A DNA stretch of 64,000 nucleotides from Cohnella zeiphila (GCF_014212055.1 NZ_JACJVO010000010.1:18597-82596), one strand, 5' to 3'; shown: positions 1 to 9,846, numbered from the stretch's first letter. Notes: generated by a model from the sequence alone, not told the origin. Numbers and translations: made by a program.

Positions 1-379
1 AGAACTCTCCCCAATGCCGAGTCACGATGTCTTTCCCCTTGTCGGTCAGCAAGAGCAATACCGCCCGCCTGTCGATCGGGTCCGGATTTTTGCTTACATA
101 CCCAGCTTCCTCAAGCTTCATGATAAGGGGAGTCAGCTGCTGCTTGGAGATCCGGATGCTGTTCGCCAGACGCGTAACGGAGATGCCCGCCTCCGTCTGG
201 GCCAGTTCCTCCAGAATATGCTGCTGAAGATGAGTCAGGCTCGTCTGGCCGGCCTCCGGATTGTTTTTCAGAGCCGTCTTGTCCATACGGTTATAGACCA
301 GCGGAAGGAAGCGAATAAAGTTTTCGGCGATTTTCTGGGTTTGATCTTTCAAATTAGTCAACATCCCTTTATTATTCAT
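1..379 (-). CDS. MarR-family transcriptional regulator (C-terminus cut by window edge)
   Basis: Read on the minus strand, this encodes about 126 residues before running off the left edge. It has a MarR winged-helix core: a helix-turn-helix around ISVTRLANSIRISKQQLTPLI, then the wing with the family DPIDRRAVLLLLT pattern. MarR proteins are dimeric repressors that respond to small phenolic or oxidant ligands. The ATG at 379 has no clear ribosome binding site; an ATG at 364 or a nearby TTG could be the real start. The gene is divergent from the glycosidase at 506, and the AT-rich gap between them probably holds both promoters and its own operator. The ligand is unknown. Confidence 0.85.
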   Translation of the reverse strand, partial: MNNKGMLTNLKDQTQKIAENFIRFLPLVYNRMDKTALKNNPEAGQTSLTHLQQHILEELAQTEAGISVTRLANSIRISKQQLTPLIMKLEEAGYVSKNPDPIDRRAVLLLLTDKGKDIVTRHWGEF

Positions 380-505
380 TCGATTTATTTGACATAAAGT
401 AAACAAATATTTATCATTTTGATATCATGAACATTATTATCTTACTATCTATCGTTCCTTCATGCAGCGCCGTTCGCAGAAAAAAGCATTCGGGAGGAGA
501 CACGG

Positions 506-1492
506 ATGACTTCTTCGCTTCTCACATTCGGGATTTACCCGCTGAGCCCGGCCGGCACCCCGACCGGCTTGGCCGTCGGTCCGGAAGACGACTACGCCAA
601 GATCGCGGACGCTCTTCGGGAGCTCCGGGGCGACTCGCGCGCGTTATCTCCGCGGAACTATCTGGTGTTTACGAAGCCCGATTCGGAGCCCGGCTTGTTC
701 AAGTTCGCCGACCGGCTCCTTCACGGCGGTTTGCTCGGGGATCTGACGATTGGCTGGCACCAGATGGGAGAGGCGGATATTGGAATGGAGGCTTGGCTTG
801 CGTTCGTTCGCCAAGTCGTCCGAACGTACGGTTCCCATCTATCCTCCCTGCAGATTACGAACGAGCCGAACTTGTCGTTCATGGAAGGCGCAAAGCCTTA
901 CGCGCGCCAAGCCCTGATCGCAGGGGTGATCGCGGCCAAACAAGAGATGTCCTCCCTCGGACTTCAGGTTCCGATCGGATTCGGCTCCGTGCCGGAAAGC
1001 CCCGTGTCGGTTCCGGGCTTCTGGGAAGGCCTGGCCGAAGAAGGCGGCAAGACGTTCGCGGATTCGGTCGACTTCGTCGGCCATAATTTCTACGTGGACG
1101 TATTCGAGGAGGAGCCGCTTGACTTGAACGAAATTCCCGCGGCCGTGGAAAGGACTCTTCGGCAGCTGAGGGAAGATCATCTAACCGCGGCCGGAATTTC
1201 CGCTTCCGTTCCGATCCGGGTGACGGAGAACGGGTGGCCTACCGGACAGAACCCTTTTACCCTATGGGAGAGATCGTACGAACGGCAGGCGAGCGTCCTG
1301 GAAGCGGTGATCCGCGCCGTATTCGGTCTGCGAGAAGAGCTCCATATCAGCCACTACGAGCTGTTCGGCCTTCGGGATGCGGATAGCGGCAAGCAGGATC
1401 TCTTCCATCAGTACGGCATTCTGCGGGACGACTACACGCCGAAGCCCGCTTTTGAAGTCTTTAAGCGCTTGATTCGGGAATTGGGGCGGTAA
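506..1492 (+). CDS. Clan GH-A-like TIM-barrel glycoside hydrolase, 328 aa
   Basis: GGAGGAG lies 8 bases before the ATG, which fixes the start. There is no signal peptide, so the protein is probably cytoplasmic. Two motifs fit a clan GH-A retaining glycosidase: ITNEPN with Glu120 as the likely acid/base, and VTENGWPTG with Glu241 as the likely nucleophile. At 328 residues it is a bare catalytic barrel without binding modules. I cannot place it in a numbered GH family; GH39-, GH17- or GH5-like folds are possible. It is monocistronic, divergent from the MarR gene and ends at a strong bidirectional terminator. The glycosidase assignment is inferred from the two acidic motifs; the substrate is unknown. 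Confidence 0.7.
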   Translation: MTSSLLTFGIYPLSPAGTPTGLAVGPEDDYAKIADALRELRGDSRALSPRNYLVFTKPDSEPGLFKFADRLLHGGLLGDLTIGWHQMGEADIGMEAWLAFVRQVVRTYGSHLSSLQITNEPNLSFMEGAKPYARQALIAGVIAAKQEMSSLGLQVPIGFGSVPESPVSVPGFWEGLAEEGGKTFADSVDFVGHNFYVDVFEEEPLDLNEIPAAVERTLRQLREDHLTAAGISASVPIRVTENGWPTGQNPFTLWERSYERQASVLEAVIRAVFGLREELHISHYELFGLRDADSGKQDLFHQYGILRDDYTPKPAFEVFKRLIRELGR

Positions 1493-1517
1493 ACGATAGG
1501 CGAACGCGAACGAAACA

Positions 1518-1555
1518 AACAACCCCCGGAGAGCTCACGCTCCCCGGGGGTTGTT
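1518..1555. terminator. Bidirectional intrinsic terminator
   Basis: AACAACCCCCGG and GAGC pair with GCTC and CCGGGGGTTGTT around a TCAC loop, giving a long GC-rich stem between two convergent genes (the glycosidase on plus, the lipoprotein on minus). Confidence 0.85.
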
Positions 1556-1562
1556 CCCGCTC

Positions 1563-3239
1563 CTATTTCAAGATCTCATCCTGTGTCGCCTTCTGCTCCT
1601 TCACGATCTGGAAAATGTCTTCCGGCATCAGCGCCGTATCTTTGTTCGCGGTGTACCATTCCTGATAGAACGCATCGATCTTCGCGCCGTTGTATTTGGT
1701 CCAGAGGGCTTGGATTTCGCTTATGGCTTTATCCGGCGTATAGCTTGCGCCGCCTACAATCGCCTTCGTAACCAGATTGCCAATTTCGGTGGATCCGTTC
1801 TGGGAATCGACCAGCAAGTCTTGCGGAACGGTCGGCATGTGCTCGGAGTGCGTCAGACCGGGCCACTTGGCTCCTTGATCGATCATGCTGTAAAAGATAT
1901 TCATGCTCTCTTTAAATTTGTCCTTCGCGAGCTTCTCATCCGGCTTATCGGGATTAAAGCTGCTTGCAATGAACGAGCATTTGCCGCCGCTGGTGACAGA
2001 GAAAATCATATCGTAGTCCTGTCCCACGTAACCAAGCTCCGTTTTGTTTTTCTCCTGATCGATCGTATTCGGACACCCGCTCTGTCCTTCTTGCCAATGC
2101 ACGCCTTCCAGACCGTTCGTCAGCGTTCTTCCGGTTTCGGGTTTAGACAGGAAGTCGATATATTCCATAACCGCCTTCGGATCTTTGGCATTGCGGTTCA
2201 CCACCGCCGTCAGTTGAACCGGATTGTTGATCCAGTTGATGAATTGACCGTTGGGGGATTTCGGATAGGGCATCATTTCGAGATCCGCTCCCGGCGCGTT
2301 TGTCTTCAGCGTAGCGTAATCCGTGACCCACAGACGGTTCCACAGACTATAGGAGCTCGCCTGCACAAAGTAGATTCCCGTCTTGCCGTTGAGGAAATCT
2401 TGACGAGCCTTGGCACCGTTGTTGTCTGTAATATAATCCTTATCGATAACGCCTTCATCGTATAAACGTTTGAGAAAATCAATGTAGAACTTGTAGCCGT
2501 CCCATGTCCGGACCAACTGGCCGTTCTCGATGTTATAGGAGCCACCCCCGCCGAATATATCCAGCAGCCCCGGACCTACGTTAAGGCCATATGTATCCTT
2601 TTGCCCATTGCCATCCGGATCCTGCTCGGCGAATGCCTTCGCCACCTGATAAAGCTCTTCGGTTGTCTTCGGAGCCGTCAATTTCAACTTATCCAGCCAA
2701 TCCTGGCGGATGACGGCAATGTTCTGAGGAATCGCCTCATTTATTTTTCCGAACTCGTACATCTTGCCGTCCGACTTGGTAGCCACCTGCTTCAGAATCG
2801 GATTTTCATCCAGCACTTTCTTGTAAGTCGTGCTGTACTGGTTGATCATATCGTCGAGAGGCATCAGCTGTTTCTGCTCGTACAGAGGGTTCTTGATGTT
2901 CGGATCAAACTCGAAGATCAGATCGGGCGCGCTGCCGGAGGCAAATAGCGTATTCAGCTTTTGCTTCGACTCTGTACGCGGAACCGCCGTAAACTTCACG
3001 TTCGTCGGACCGTTCTCGTTAATCCATTTGGTCCAGCGGTTGTTCTCCATCGTCCCTTCGGATGCCGCAATTAATCCGCGGTCGTAGATCGTTGCGCTGA
3101 TCGTCGGTTTCTTGCCGCTTCCGCTGTCGCCGGACGGCCCGCTATTCTCCGCATGGTCGCTATGGCTGCAGGCAGCCAGCATTCCGATCAAGGCTACAGA
3201 CGCACCGGCTAACATGACGTTTCTCTTGGACATCTTCAT
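1563..3239 (-). CDS. Sugar ABC transporter substrate-binding lipoprotein (LipO/YtcQ type), 558 aa
   Basis: A GGAGG 9 bases before the ATG supports the start. Residues 1-24 form a lipoprotein signal peptide ending in LAAC, with Cys24 as the lipidation site, followed by a Ser/Gly-rich linker. The rest matches the large Firmicute family-1 solute-binding proteins that feed oligosaccharides to LplB/YtcP permeases, including a calcium-loop-like DPDGNGQKD motif. It is the last gene of a minus-strand operon after the two permeases. The divergent kinase/regulator pair at 5197-8468 probably controls it. No ATPase gene is present locally. The substrate cannot be read from sequence. Confidence 0.9.
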   Translation of the reverse strand: MKMSKRNVMLAGASVALIGMLAACSHSDHAENSGPSGDSGSGKKPTISATIYDRGLIAASEGTMENNRWTKWINENGPTNVKFTAVPRTESKQKLNTLFASGSAPDLIFEFDPNIKNPLYEQKQLMPLDDMINQYSTTYKKVLDENPILKQVATKSDGKMYEFGKINEAIPQNIAVIRQDWLDKLKLTAPKTTEELYQVAKAFAEQDPDGNGQKDTYGLNVGPGLLDIFGGGGSYNIENGQLVRTWDGYKFYIDFLKRLYDEGVIDKDYITDNNGAKARQDFLNGKTGIYFVQASSYSLWNRLWVTDYATLKTNAPGADLEMMPYPKSPNGQFINWINNPVQLTAVVNRNAKDPKAVMEYIDFLSKPETGRTLTNGLEGVHWQEGQSGCPNTIDQEKNKTELGYVGQDYDMIFSVTSGGKCSFIASSFNPDKPDEKLAKDKFKESMNIFYSMIDQGAKWPGLTHSEHMPTVPQDLLVDSQNGSTEIGNLVTKAIVGGASYTPDKAISEIQALWTKYNGAKIDAFYQEWYTANKDTALMPEDIFQIVKEQKATQDEILK

Positions 3240-3269
3240 GTACGCAATCCTCCATCGTCGATTGTAAAC

Positions 3270-4142
3270 TTACCCTTTCACAGACCCCAGCATGACGCCT
3301 TTTACGAAATATTTCTGTAGGAACGGGTAGATCAGAACCATCGGCAGGATCAGAACGATAATACCGGCCGATCGGATGCCCTCTGGCACTAACAGCATCG
3401 CCTGGGAATCGTTGACGAGCGCTTCGGTCAAGAGAGACTGGCTCGCGATCATTTGCTGAATCAATACCGTGATCGTATATTTTTCAGTCGAATTGATATA
3501 AATCAGTACATTCATGAAGCTGTTCCAATAGCCTACGCCATAGAACAAGATTAACGTTGCCATAACCGGCATGGACAAAGGAAGAATGATCCGGAACAGC
3601 AAGGTCCATTCTTTGCAGCCGTCGATCCGCGCCGCCTCTTCGATCTCCGGCTCCATGCTCTCAAAGTAGGAACGCATAATGAGCATATTATACGTGCTGA
3701 CCGCTCCCGGCAGCCAAATCGCCCAATACGAGTCGATCAGCCCCAGACTCTTCACAACCAGATAAGTCGGAATCAAGCCGCCCGTAAAAACCATCGTGAA
3801 GAGCAGCAGCAGCGTAAAAGTTCTTCTGCCGTAAAAATAACCTTTTGACAGCGGATAAGCCGCACAAATGGTAAAAACCATCGAAATGATAACTCCGCCA
3901 ACCGTCATCACAACCCCGTTCCACAGCGACGCGAGCACCCGCGTTCCTTCAAATAAGGCGGAGTAGCTCTGCAGAGTGGCATCGACGGGCCAAAGCAGCA
4001 CTTTGCCCGTCTCCACGGCCTGCTTGCCGCTGAAGGAAACCGACAGAATGTTGATTACCGGCGCCAGACACGAGATGGAAATGAGCAGCAGGAGAAACGA
4101 AATCCCAATTCTTGTTATTCTATCCCCGGAGGATTCTCTCAC
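3270..4142 (-). CDS. Carbohydrate ABC transporter permease (YtcP/YesQ type), 290 aa
   Basis: Six-helix inner-membrane permease of the MalG/YtcP group. The cytoplasmic EAA loop reads EAARIDGCKEWTLLFRI, the contact site for the ATPase, and the C-terminus ends in GVMLGSVKG, typical of this subfamily. The start is GTG with GAGGTGA about 7 bases upstream. It follows the LplB-type permease by 12 bases and precedes the binding lipoprotein by 30, the usual permease-permease-lipoprotein order. It pairs with the product of 4155-5063 to form the channel. Confidence 0.92.
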   Translation of the reverse strand: MRESSGDRITRIGISFLLLLISISCLAPVINILSVSFSGKQAVETGKVLLWPVDATLQSYSALFEGTRVLASLWNGVVMTVGGVIISMVFTICAAYPLSKGYFYGRRTFTLLLLFTMVFTGGLIPTYLVVKSLGLIDSYWAIWLPGAVSTYNMLIMRSYFESMEPEIEEAARIDGCKEWTLLFRIILPLSMPVMATLILFYGVGYWNSFMNVLIYINSTEKYTITVLIQQMIASQSLLTEALVNDSQAMLLVPEGIRSAGIIVLILPMVLIYPFLQKYFVKGVMLGSVKG

Positions 4143-4154
4143 CGTCGCTTCACC

Positions 4155-5063
4155 TCAGAACAAGTTGTTGTCGAACTTCTTGGCCATCCGATTCGCGCTC
4201 AGAATAAAGATAAAGGCGACAACCGATTCGAACAGGCCCAGAGCGGTCGTGATGCTGAATTGCCCCCCCTGAATGCCTAACGTGTAGATATAAGTGCTGA
4301 TGACCTCCGAGATATTCGATACCATGGCATTGCGAAGGTTATAGATTTGATCGAAACCAACCTCTAAGACTCGTCCCATGGAGAGGATCAGCACCAGGAT
4401 GATCGTGCCTCTAATCCCGGGCAAAGTAACATGCCAGGTCTGTTTCCGCTTGCTTGCCCCATCCATCGAAGCCGCTTCATAAAGGGCCGGTGAAATCGTC
4501 GTTAGAGCGGCCAGATAAATAATGGTGCCGAAGCCCATCTCCTTCCAAACCCCGGAACCTACGAAGATCGTTACCCAGGAGAAGGTTTTGTACAAGAATG
4601 GATACGGCTCGCCGTACTTCGATTCGATCCAGTGGTTCAGGAAACTGGATTCCATGGAGAACAAGGTCACCACCATGCCGCCCACGATAACCCAGGAGAA
4701 GAAATGCGGCAGATACACAACCGTCTGAACAAACCTTTTATACCCCGGCTTTCTCACGCTGTTAATCATAAGGGCCAGAATGATGGGGATCGGGAAGCCG
4801 ACCGCCAGGTTCAGCACGCTGAGCCACAGCGTATTCCAGATGATTCGGATCGTTTTGTCATTGCTGAACAGCATATCAAAGTTTTTAAAACCTACCCAAG
4901 GGCTATGGAATACGCCATCAAAGAAGTTGTAGTTCTCAAAGGCGATGACAAGCCCGCCTATTGGCAAGTATCTAAAAATCAAGTAATATGCAAGAACCGG
5001 AGCAAACATCAACAGAAGAGGCACATTTTTCTTGAACAAAGCTTTCTTAGATGCTGATTTCAA
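4155..5063 (-). CDS. Carbohydrate ABC transporter permease (LplB/YteP type), 302 aa
   Basis: Inner-membrane permease with about six helices, an early YYLIFRYLPIGGLVIAFENY segment and the EAA loop EAASMDGASKRKQTWHVTLPG, both characteristic of the LplB group. It probably starts at a TTG preceded by AAGGGGG. It is the first gene of the transporter operon and is divergent from the sensor kinase at 5197, so its promoter lies in the 133-bp gap between them. Confidence 0.92.
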   Translation of the reverse strand: MKSASKKALFKKNVPLLLMFAPVLAYYLIFRYLPIGGLVIAFENYNFFDGVFHSPWVGFKNFDMLFSNDKTIRIIWNTLWLSVLNLAVGFPIPIILALMINSVRKPGYKRFVQTVVYLPHFFSWVIVGGMVVTLFSMESSFLNHWIESKYGEPYPFLYKTFSWVTIFVGSGVWKEMGFGTIIYLAALTTISPALYEAASMDGASKRKQTWHVTLPGIRGTIILVLILSMGRVLEVGFDQIYNLRNAMVSNISEVISTYIYTLGIQGGQFSITTALGLFESVVAFIFILSANRMAKKFDNNLF

Positions 5064-5196
5064 GCTATTCCCCCTTTTCCAGTTACGGTTTGCTTTTGAT
5101 CTGTAACTAGTGTATCCGTTTGCATAGGGTACTTCTTTAAATTTAATTGGGGGAATTTTAGCTTAAATTAGATCTTGTAAGGAGGCTTACTTTGAC

Positions 5197-6963
5197 ATGC
5201 CGTTTCATACCCGTAGCGTTGCCGTCAAGCTGATCCTCAGCCTGTCGCTCGTCGTCATCCTCACTTCCTCGATTACCGGAATCATGGTGTACCGGTCCAA
5301 TCAGAAGCTGTTTCGAGAGGAAATCCGCAGCCAATTTCTGCAAAATAACAAGCAGGCTCTTCAGCGGATCAACCAGAATATTCGCGAGGTGGAACGAATC
5401 TCGCAGTCCATCGTTTTCCACCCGACCGTCGTTTCCATCTTAACGAATTCCTTGAAAACCGAAGATAAAGTCGAGCAGCTGCAGCTTATGTATGACATGG
5501 TCTCGCAAACGAGTCTGGATACGCCGCATATCCGGGCGATGTTCATCTACAATCTGCGCGGCGAAAGCTATTACAATGCGAATTTCGGGGCTATCTCCAT
5601 GCTGGATCCGTCTGCACGCAGCATCATTAATCAAGAGCTTGAGGGGACCAACGGGGCGTTGACCTGGTTCCGCTTAAAGCTAGCAAGCTCGGCCGATCCA
5701 AGCGGCTACCGGTATATGATCATCGCCGCCCGTCAAATGAAGAGCACCTTCCAGGAAACGTACGGCACGCTTGTGCTGGTGCTCGATGAAGGCTTTTTCT
5801 CCGAGGTGATCGACGATATCGGCCAGAACGGCAGCATCGTCTATTTGCTTGACCGGAAGGACCGTCTCTTATTTAGCCAACGAAGCCAAGAGGATGCCGC
5901 CGAACCGAAGCCGGAGACGATTCCGCTGCAGCACGACGCGGGAGAACAGTCGTCCGTCGTTCAAGTTCCCGATCAAGGCAACTATCTGTTCGTCAAAAAT
6001 ATTTCCGATTCCGGCATCTTCAAGCTTGTCAGCGGCTTAGGACTGAATGCGCTCGACAAACGAAATGCCGATATTTTCAAAACGATCGCGATATCCGGCC
6101 TGTTCAGTATTCTGCTGACCAGTCTCCTGCTGACGATCATCAGCGCCAGGCTGCTTCGTCCTCTGGGGAATCTGGTGTCCGGAATGCGGCGGCTTCGCTC
6201 GGGTCAGATGCATGCCCGCGTCGAAGTGCGCTCCAAGGATGAACTCGCTTTTCTCGGAGAGTCGTTTAACGATATGGCCGATCATATTCAGAAGCTGATT
6301 GACGAGGTGCTGCTGAAGCAGCTGCGGGAGAAGGAAGCGGAGCTCAGGGCGATACAGGCACAGTTGAATCCGCACTTTCTGTACAATATATTGAACGAAA
6401 TCTATTGGAAGCTGTATCTCCAGAATGCCAAGGAGACGGCCGGCATCATCCGGTCTCTCTCGAAAATCCTGCAGTATTCCCTGAAACCCATAGAGCAGCC
6501 GAGTACGCTGCGGGAGGAGCTCGAGCAGCTCCGAAGCTACATTAACATTCAGATGGAGCTGTTCCATCCGGACTTGGAGTTGGATATGCAAACGGACGAG
6601 CATTTGCTGTGCATGGAAATGCAAAGGCTGCTGCTGCAGCCGGCGGTCGAGAATGTTTTTGTCCATGCCTTTGCCGATAAAACAAAAGCGGACAAGAAGC
6701 TGCTGCGGATTCGCGTTTCTCGGGAGCAGGATCATCTGAGGGTGGATGTCACGGATAACGGCAAGGGAATCGAGCCGAATATGCTGCGCAAATTGGAGGC
6801 CAACGAGCGCGACATTCAGGGGAATCATCTGGGCATTCACAGCGCGGAGAGAAGAATCCAACTCGTGCATGGAGCTCCCTATGGCTTGCATTTCGAAAGC
6901 AGACCGGGTGCCGGAACAACCGTCAGCTTTATTCTACCGATCCGAAAGGAAGAATCCGCATGA
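5197..6963 (+). CDS. YesM-type sensor histidine kinase, 588 aa
   Basis: Membrane kinase of the 5TM/YesM class. A first helix lies near residues 10-31, followed by an extracellular sensing domain of roughly 250 residues, a second helix near 288-312 and a HAMP region. The His_kinase domain carries LNPHFLYN, with His393 as the phosphorylated residue. The ATPase domain shows QPAVENVFVHAF and DNGKGIEP. GGAGG lies 11 bases before the ATG. Its stop overlaps the response regulator start (ATGA). It is divergent from transporter locus 1, which its partner regulator probably activates when the glycan is present. Confidence 0.94.
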   Translation: MPFHTRSVAVKLILSLSLVVILTSSITGIMVYRSNQKLFREEIRSQFLQNNKQALQRINQNIREVERISQSIVFHPTVVSILTNSLKTEDKVEQLQLMYDMVSQTSLDTPHIRAMFIYNLRGESYYNANFGAISMLDPSARSIINQELEGTNGALTWFRLKLASSADPSGYRYMIIAARQMKSTFQETYGTLVLVLDEGFFSEVIDDIGQNGSIVYLLDRKDRLLFSQRSQEDAAEPKPETIPLQHDAGEQSSVVQVPDQGNYLFVKNISDSGIFKLVSGLGLNALDKRNADIFKTIAISGLFSILLTSLLLTIISARLLRPLGNLVSGMRRLRSGQMHARVEVRSKDELAFLGESFNDMADHIQKLIDEVLLKQLREKEAELRAIQAQLNPHFLYNILNEIYWKLYLQNAKETAGIIRSLSKILQYSLKPIEQPSTLREELEQLRSYINIQMELFHPDLELDMQTDEHLLCMEMQRLLLQPAVENVFVHAFADKTKADKKLLRIRVSREQDHLRVDVTDNGKGIEPNMLRKLEANERDIQGNHLGIHSAERRIQLVHGAPYGLHFESRPGAGTTVSFILPIRKEESA

Positions 6964-8468
6964 AGGGCACCGTATTATTGGTAGAGGACCAGCCGAATTT
7001 CCGTGAGGGACTGAAAGTTTTCATCAATCAGAGCTCAAGAAACTGGACCGTCATCGGAGAAGCCGAGACCGGAGAAGAAGGCTGGCAGAGGACTCTTGAG
7101 CTGAAGCCCGACCTCATTCTGATGGATATTCACATGCCGGCGATGAACGGGATTGAGCTCGCGGAGCGCATACACGCGCATGGTCTGGATACGCTGTTCG
7201 TTATCATCACCGGCTTTCAGGACTTCCAATACGCACAGGCGGCTATTCGGTACGGAGCGACGGATTTCTTATTAAAGCCTTGCTCGGACGAGGATATTTC
7301 AAGCATACTCGACAGCGCCTTCAAGAGACTGAGGACGAAGCGCAAGGAGCGGCAGACCGCCAGGGAGCATCTGCTCCGCTCGATCTTGCTCAAGTATCAG
7401 ATGAATCAGGAGCTGAAGTCCCATTTTCTCCGCCTGTTTGAAGGCAGCCGGCTATGGCTCGTTACGATGACGGATTATTTTCCGGAGGGCAAGAACTATG
7501 GTGCGGACGACCTGTACGTGCTGCAATACGGAATCTACAACATGATTCAGGAGCTGGCGGTAAGCGAGGATGCGGATGCCAAGCTGCTTATTCTGAAGGA
7601 AGACCAGTTCATCTTGTCGGTATCCTCCGCGCTTGGGGAAGCCTGCTGGAGAGAGCATGCGGAGCTTGCGGTACGCGAGTACTTAGGCATCGACATCGAG
7701 AGCGTACTGCTTGGACCAAGCACGGAGATCGATCGGCTGGTGTCGGCCTATAACGATTATAATGAGCAGCGAATGCGAACGGTAAAAACGCCACATGCCG
7801 AGGACGGAACAAATAAGCGCCAAGCGGTTGAAGCGGTAAAAAACGAAGTCATGTCGCTCATTATCTCCGGCGATCTTCAAGCCTTGCGCGACTACTTCGA
7901 GAAGGTTGGCGGACAAGCTGCCTCTCTTCCATTGACTGACGGCAAAATGCTTGTGATCAACCACGCCCTTGCGTTGAATCAGATCTCGGAGGTATTGGGG
8001 TTATTCGCCCGTCAGAGCAATCCGGCGGAGTCGCTGCTGCCAATCGTGGATCAACTTCCGGGGAGCGCGGAGCTAAGGAATTGGTTCAGAGCGGCCTGCC
8101 AGAATTTCGAGACCCGTCTGGACCGGTGGAAGCAGCGAGCCACCCCTTATATGAACAGCATTCAGCAAGCGATCGATTATATCGAAGAACATTACCTTGA
8201 CAGCGAATTGTCCATCAAGCAAGTCGCCGAAAATATCCATCTGAACCCCAGCTACTTGAGTACGTTGTTCAAGAAAGAGACCGGCGAGACCTTCACCGGC
8301 TACGTTACCAAGCTGAAGCTGCAGAAGGCGCAGGTGCTGCTGCGCAATACGGACATGAAGATCTCGGAGATCTGCCAGACCGTCGGATTCGACGATTCCA
8401 CCTATTTCTCCAGCGTGTTCAAAAAGCACTTTCACGTCTCGCCAAGCGAATTCCGGCAGCATCGTTGA
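6960..8468 (+). CDS. YesN-type response regulator with AraC DNA-binding domain, 502 aa
   Basis: The N-terminal receiver domain has phospho-acceptor Asp56 in LMDIHMP and acidic residues in LLVEDQ. The middle is a poorly conserved linker. The last 100 or so residues contain two AraC helix-turn-helix motifs (LSIKQVAENIHLNPSYLSTLFKKE, then KISEICQTVGFDDSTYFSSVFKK). It is translationally coupled to the kinase by a 4-base overlap. The likely target is the divergent transporter operon at 1563-5063. Confidence 0.94.
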   Translation: MKGTVLLVEDQPNFREGLKVFINQSSRNWTVIGEAETGEEGWQRTLELKPDLILMDIHMPAMNGIELAERIHAHGLDTLFVIITGFQDFQYAQAAIRYGATDFLLKPCSDEDISSILDSAFKRLRTKRKERQTAREHLLRSILLKYQMNQELKSHFLRLFEGSRLWLVTMTDYFPEGKNYGADDLYVLQYGIYNMIQELAVSEDADAKLLILKEDQFILSVSSALGEACWREHAELAVREYLGIDIESVLLGPSTEIDRLVSAYNDYNEQRMRTVKTPHAEDGTNKRQAVEAVKNEVMSLIISGDLQALRDYFEKVGGQAASLPLTDGKMLVINHALALNQISEVLGLFARQSNPAESLLPIVDQLPGSAELRNWFRAACQNFETRLDRWKQRATPYMNSIQQAIDYIEEHYLDSELSIKQVAENIHLNPSYLSTLFKKETGETFTGYVTKLKLQKAQVLLRNTDMKISEICQTVGFDDSTYFSSVFKKHFHVSPSEFRQHR

Positions 8469-8479
8469 GGGACAAAAAA

Positions 8480-8523
8480 AGGAGCTGCCCCTAGGTCGCT
8501 TACGACCTTTTCGGACAGCCCCC
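8480..8523. terminator. Intrinsic terminator between convergent genes
   Basis: AGGTCG and CGACCT pair around CTTA, nested inside GGAGCTGCCC and GGACAGCCCCC. On the minus strand the hairpin is followed by a run of seven T, so it best serves the GH4 gene. It may also stop the response-regulator transcript. Confidence 0.75.
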
Positions 8524-8544
8524 TTTCGGTTTGTCGGGCCAATC

Positions 8545-9846
8545 TTATTTAAACTCCGGCAGCCAGTCTCCGTGCGCCTCGATCAGATCGTCGCACAGCG
8601 AGACGATGTCGTCGATCGACAGCTCGGCGGCCGTGTGCGGGTCGAGCAGCGCGGCATGGTAGATGTGCTCCTTCTTGCCGGTCATCGCCGCTTCGATCGT
8701 GAGCAGCTGCGTATTGATGTTCGTGCGGTTCAGCGCGGCGAGCTGCGGCGGCAGGTTGCCGACGTACGTCGGCGTCACGCCGGACCGGTCGACGAGACAC
8801 GGAACCTCGACGCACGCTTCGCGGGGCAGGTTCGCGATCAGCCCTCCGGTGTTCATCACGTTGCCGCCGATCTTGAACGGCTTGTTCGTCTCCATCGCTT
8901 CGAAAATATACGAAGCGTACTCGTGCGACCGCTCGTGCGTCAGGTTGACGTTGTTCACCATGCTCTCCCGCATCTCCGCCCACCGGTTGATCTGGTTGAC
9001 GCAGCGGCGCGGATATTCGTCCAGCGGAATGTTGAACCGCTCGATCAGCTCCGGATAGTTCTTCTTGATGAAGTACGGATGGTACTCGGCGTTGTGCTCG
9101 GAAGACTCGGTGATATAATAGCCGAACCGCAGCATCATCTCGAAGCGCACCATGTCCGGGTGCTTCTCCTTCTGCTTCTCGGCCGCGCGCCGCTTGATCT
9201 CCGGATACAGGTCGACGCCGTCCTTCGTCACTTCGAGCAGCCACGCCATGTGGTTGATGCCGGCGATCTTCGACTGAACGCCCGTCTCGTCCATGTCGAT
9301 CGCCTTGAACAGGTCGTGCACGCACACCTGGACGCTGTGGCACAGGCCGACCGTTTTTACGCCGCCGTAGGTGTTCATGACGTTCGTCAGCACGGCCATC
9401 GGGTTCGTGTAGTTCAGGAACCACGCGTCCGGACACACCTCGCGGATGTCGCGGGCGAAGTCCAGCATGACCGGAATCGTGCGCAGGTTGCGGAAAATGC
9501 CGCCGATCCCGAGCGTATCCGCGATCGTCTGGCGCAGGCCGTACTTCTTCGGCACTTCGAAGTCGGTGATGGTGCAGGGATCGTACCCGCCCACCTGGAT
9601 GGCGTTCACGACGTACTTGGCGCCGCGCAGCGCCTCCTTGCGGTCGGTGTAGGCCACCACGCGGCATGTGCTGCCCGAGGTCCGCTTCAGGTTGTTCAGC
9701 ATGTCCTCGGAATCTTTGAGCCGTACCGGGTCGATATCGAACAGCGCCAGCTCGAACTCTTGAAGCGCCGGCGTCAGCATGACGTCACCCAGGACATTTT
9801 TGGCGAAGACGGTGCTTCCCGCGCCAAGGAACGTAATTTTAGACAT
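8545..9846 (-). CDS. melA: GH4 family glycosidase, alpha-galactosidase MelA type, 433 aa
   Basis: GH4 enzymes use NAD and a divalent metal to hydrolyse glycosides by an oxidation/elimination route in the cytoplasm. The N-terminus has the NAD-binding GAGSTVFAKNVLGD. The metal-binding Cys169-His170 (CHSVQ) and His199 (GINHMAW) are present. The start at 9846 is chosen over upstream in-frame codons because AGGAGG sits 9 bases before it. Overall similarity is to MelA/alpha-galactosidase rather than phospho-beta-glucosidases, but 6-phospho or galacturonate substrates are not excluded. It is divergent from an AraC regulator that probably controls it. Confidence 0.88.
   Translation of the reverse strand: MSKITFLGAGSTVFAKNVLGDVMLTPALQEFELALFDIDPVRLKDSEDMLNNLKRTSGSTCRVVAYTDRKEALRGAKYVVNAIQVGGYDPCTITDFEVPKKYGLRQTIADTLGIGGIFRNLRTIPVMLDFARDIREVCPDAWFLNYTNPMAVLTNVMNTYGGVKTVGLCHSVQVCVHDLFKAIDMDETGVQSKIAGINHMAWLLEVTKDGVDLYPEIKRRAAEKQKEKHPDMVRFEMMLRFGYYITESSEHNAEYHPYFIKKNYPELIERFNIPLDEYPRRCVNQINRWAEMRESMVNNVNLTHERSHEYASYIFEAMETNKPFKIGGNVMNTGGLIANLPREACVEVPCLVDRSGVTPTYVGNLPPQLAALNRTNINTQLLTIEAAMTGKKEHIYHAALLDPHTAAELSIDDIVSLCDDLIEAHGDWLPEFK

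Noticed and set aside
427..1086. 219-codon ORF overlapping the GH-A-like gene
   Set aside because: Arg-rich frame without motifs; the frame from 506 has the ribosome binding site and glycosidase motifs.
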